A stretch of DNA of 13,280 bases from NCBI GenBank assembly GCA_002390025.1, contig DGRU01000143.1, positions 1-13,280 of the forward strand, read 5' to 3'. The first letter of the stretch is position 1. Every line of letters starts with the position of its first letter. Positions 13,208 through 13,280 of this stretch are shown here, piece after piece. The stretch comes from Lachnospiraceae bacterium UBA4380. Lineage in GTDB: Bacteria > Bacillota > Clostridia > Lachnospirales > Lachnospiraceae. The notes under the pieces were generated by a model, which was not told where the DNA came from, did not search any database, and worked only from the letters and a program-made list of their open reading frames with translations. A program made the position numbers and the translations under genes.

Positions 13208-13280
13208 ATGAAACATATCGTGACACTGAATACCCGTGATATGGCTAAGAGCGCTGTCAACGGCGGCTGCGGCGAGTGCC
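13208..13280 (+). CDS. scfA: SCIFF (six cysteines in forty-five residues) ranthipeptide precursor, truncated by the window edge
   Basis: The 24 visible codons begin MKHIVTLNTRDMAKSA and continue VNGGCGEC. This matches the highly conserved N-terminus of the SCIFF family, whose members start MKHIxTLNT and reach a GGCGEC core. SCIFF peptides are ribosomally made precursors. A radical SAM/SPASM maturase, normally encoded next door, installs thioether bonds from cysteine sulfur to other residues. Two of the expected six cysteines are visible (residues 21 and 24); the rest and the stop lie beyond the window. AAAGGA at 13195-13200, 7 bases upstream, supports the start. It has its own strong promoter, so it is independent of the decarboxylase. 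The maturase is expected immediately to the right. The assignment is confident despite the truncation because the leader is so distinctive. Confidence 0.9.
   Translation, partial: MKHIVTLNTRDMAKSAVNGGCGEC

Overview
The window looks like a chromosomal segment from an anaerobic Gram-positive bacterium of class Clostridia, Lachnospiraceae-like, with a fairly high GC content for that group. This rests on Firmicutes-style Shine-Dalgarno sites, several near-consensus sigma-A promoters, a zinc-ribbon-tailed MscL, a short Orn/Lys/Arg decarboxylase, and the start of a SCIFF ranthipeptide precursor at the right edge. SCIFF peptides are nearly universal in Clostridia and rare elsewhere. Coding is dense, and I see no insertion sequence, phage gene, CRISPR array, rRNA or tRNA.

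Positions 1-3588 (+) hold the 3' end of an unidentified gene, then menA, ubiE/menG, fixC and fixX. MenA prenylates a naphthoate-type ring and UbiE methylates the demethylquinone. FixC and FixX form an electron-transfer-flavoprotein:quinone oxidoreductase module. Together they look like a compact quinone-making and quinone-reducing unit. The early men genes, fixA and fixB are not visible here. A perfect 15-bp hairpin follows fixX.

Positions 3845-6402 (+) hold two consecutive but diverged ArsA/Get3-type ATPases. Each carries a deviant Walker A motif and a C-terminal HSP20-like beta domain. No arsenic-resistance gene is beside them, so a targeting or chaperone role is more likely than arsenite export. 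A strong bidirectional terminator at 6536-6575 separates them from a convergent sodium:solute symporter (complement 6662-8200). The symporter has a textbook promoter overlapped downstream by three tandem CTTAAACG octamers, a probable operator.

Positions 8472-10544 (+) hold a sigma-A promoter, a roughly 160-nt leader with two terminator-like hairpins, a LytR-CpsA-Psr (LCP) cell-wall ligase with an unusual charged N-terminal tail, and a small orphan Hpt phosphotransfer protein.

Positions 10700-12984 (+) hold mscL with a structured leader, then a PLP-dependent Orn/Lys/Arg decarboxylase. The decarboxylase ribosome-binding site lies directly behind an intrinsic terminator, which suggests attenuation. 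At 13054-13082 a near-consensus promoter drives the SCIFF precursor, which runs off the window after 24 codons.

The most interesting points are the menA-ubiE-fixC-fixX module next to the paired ArsA-like ATPases, the truncated SCIFF locus, and two leaders with a terminator immediately ahead of the start codon.
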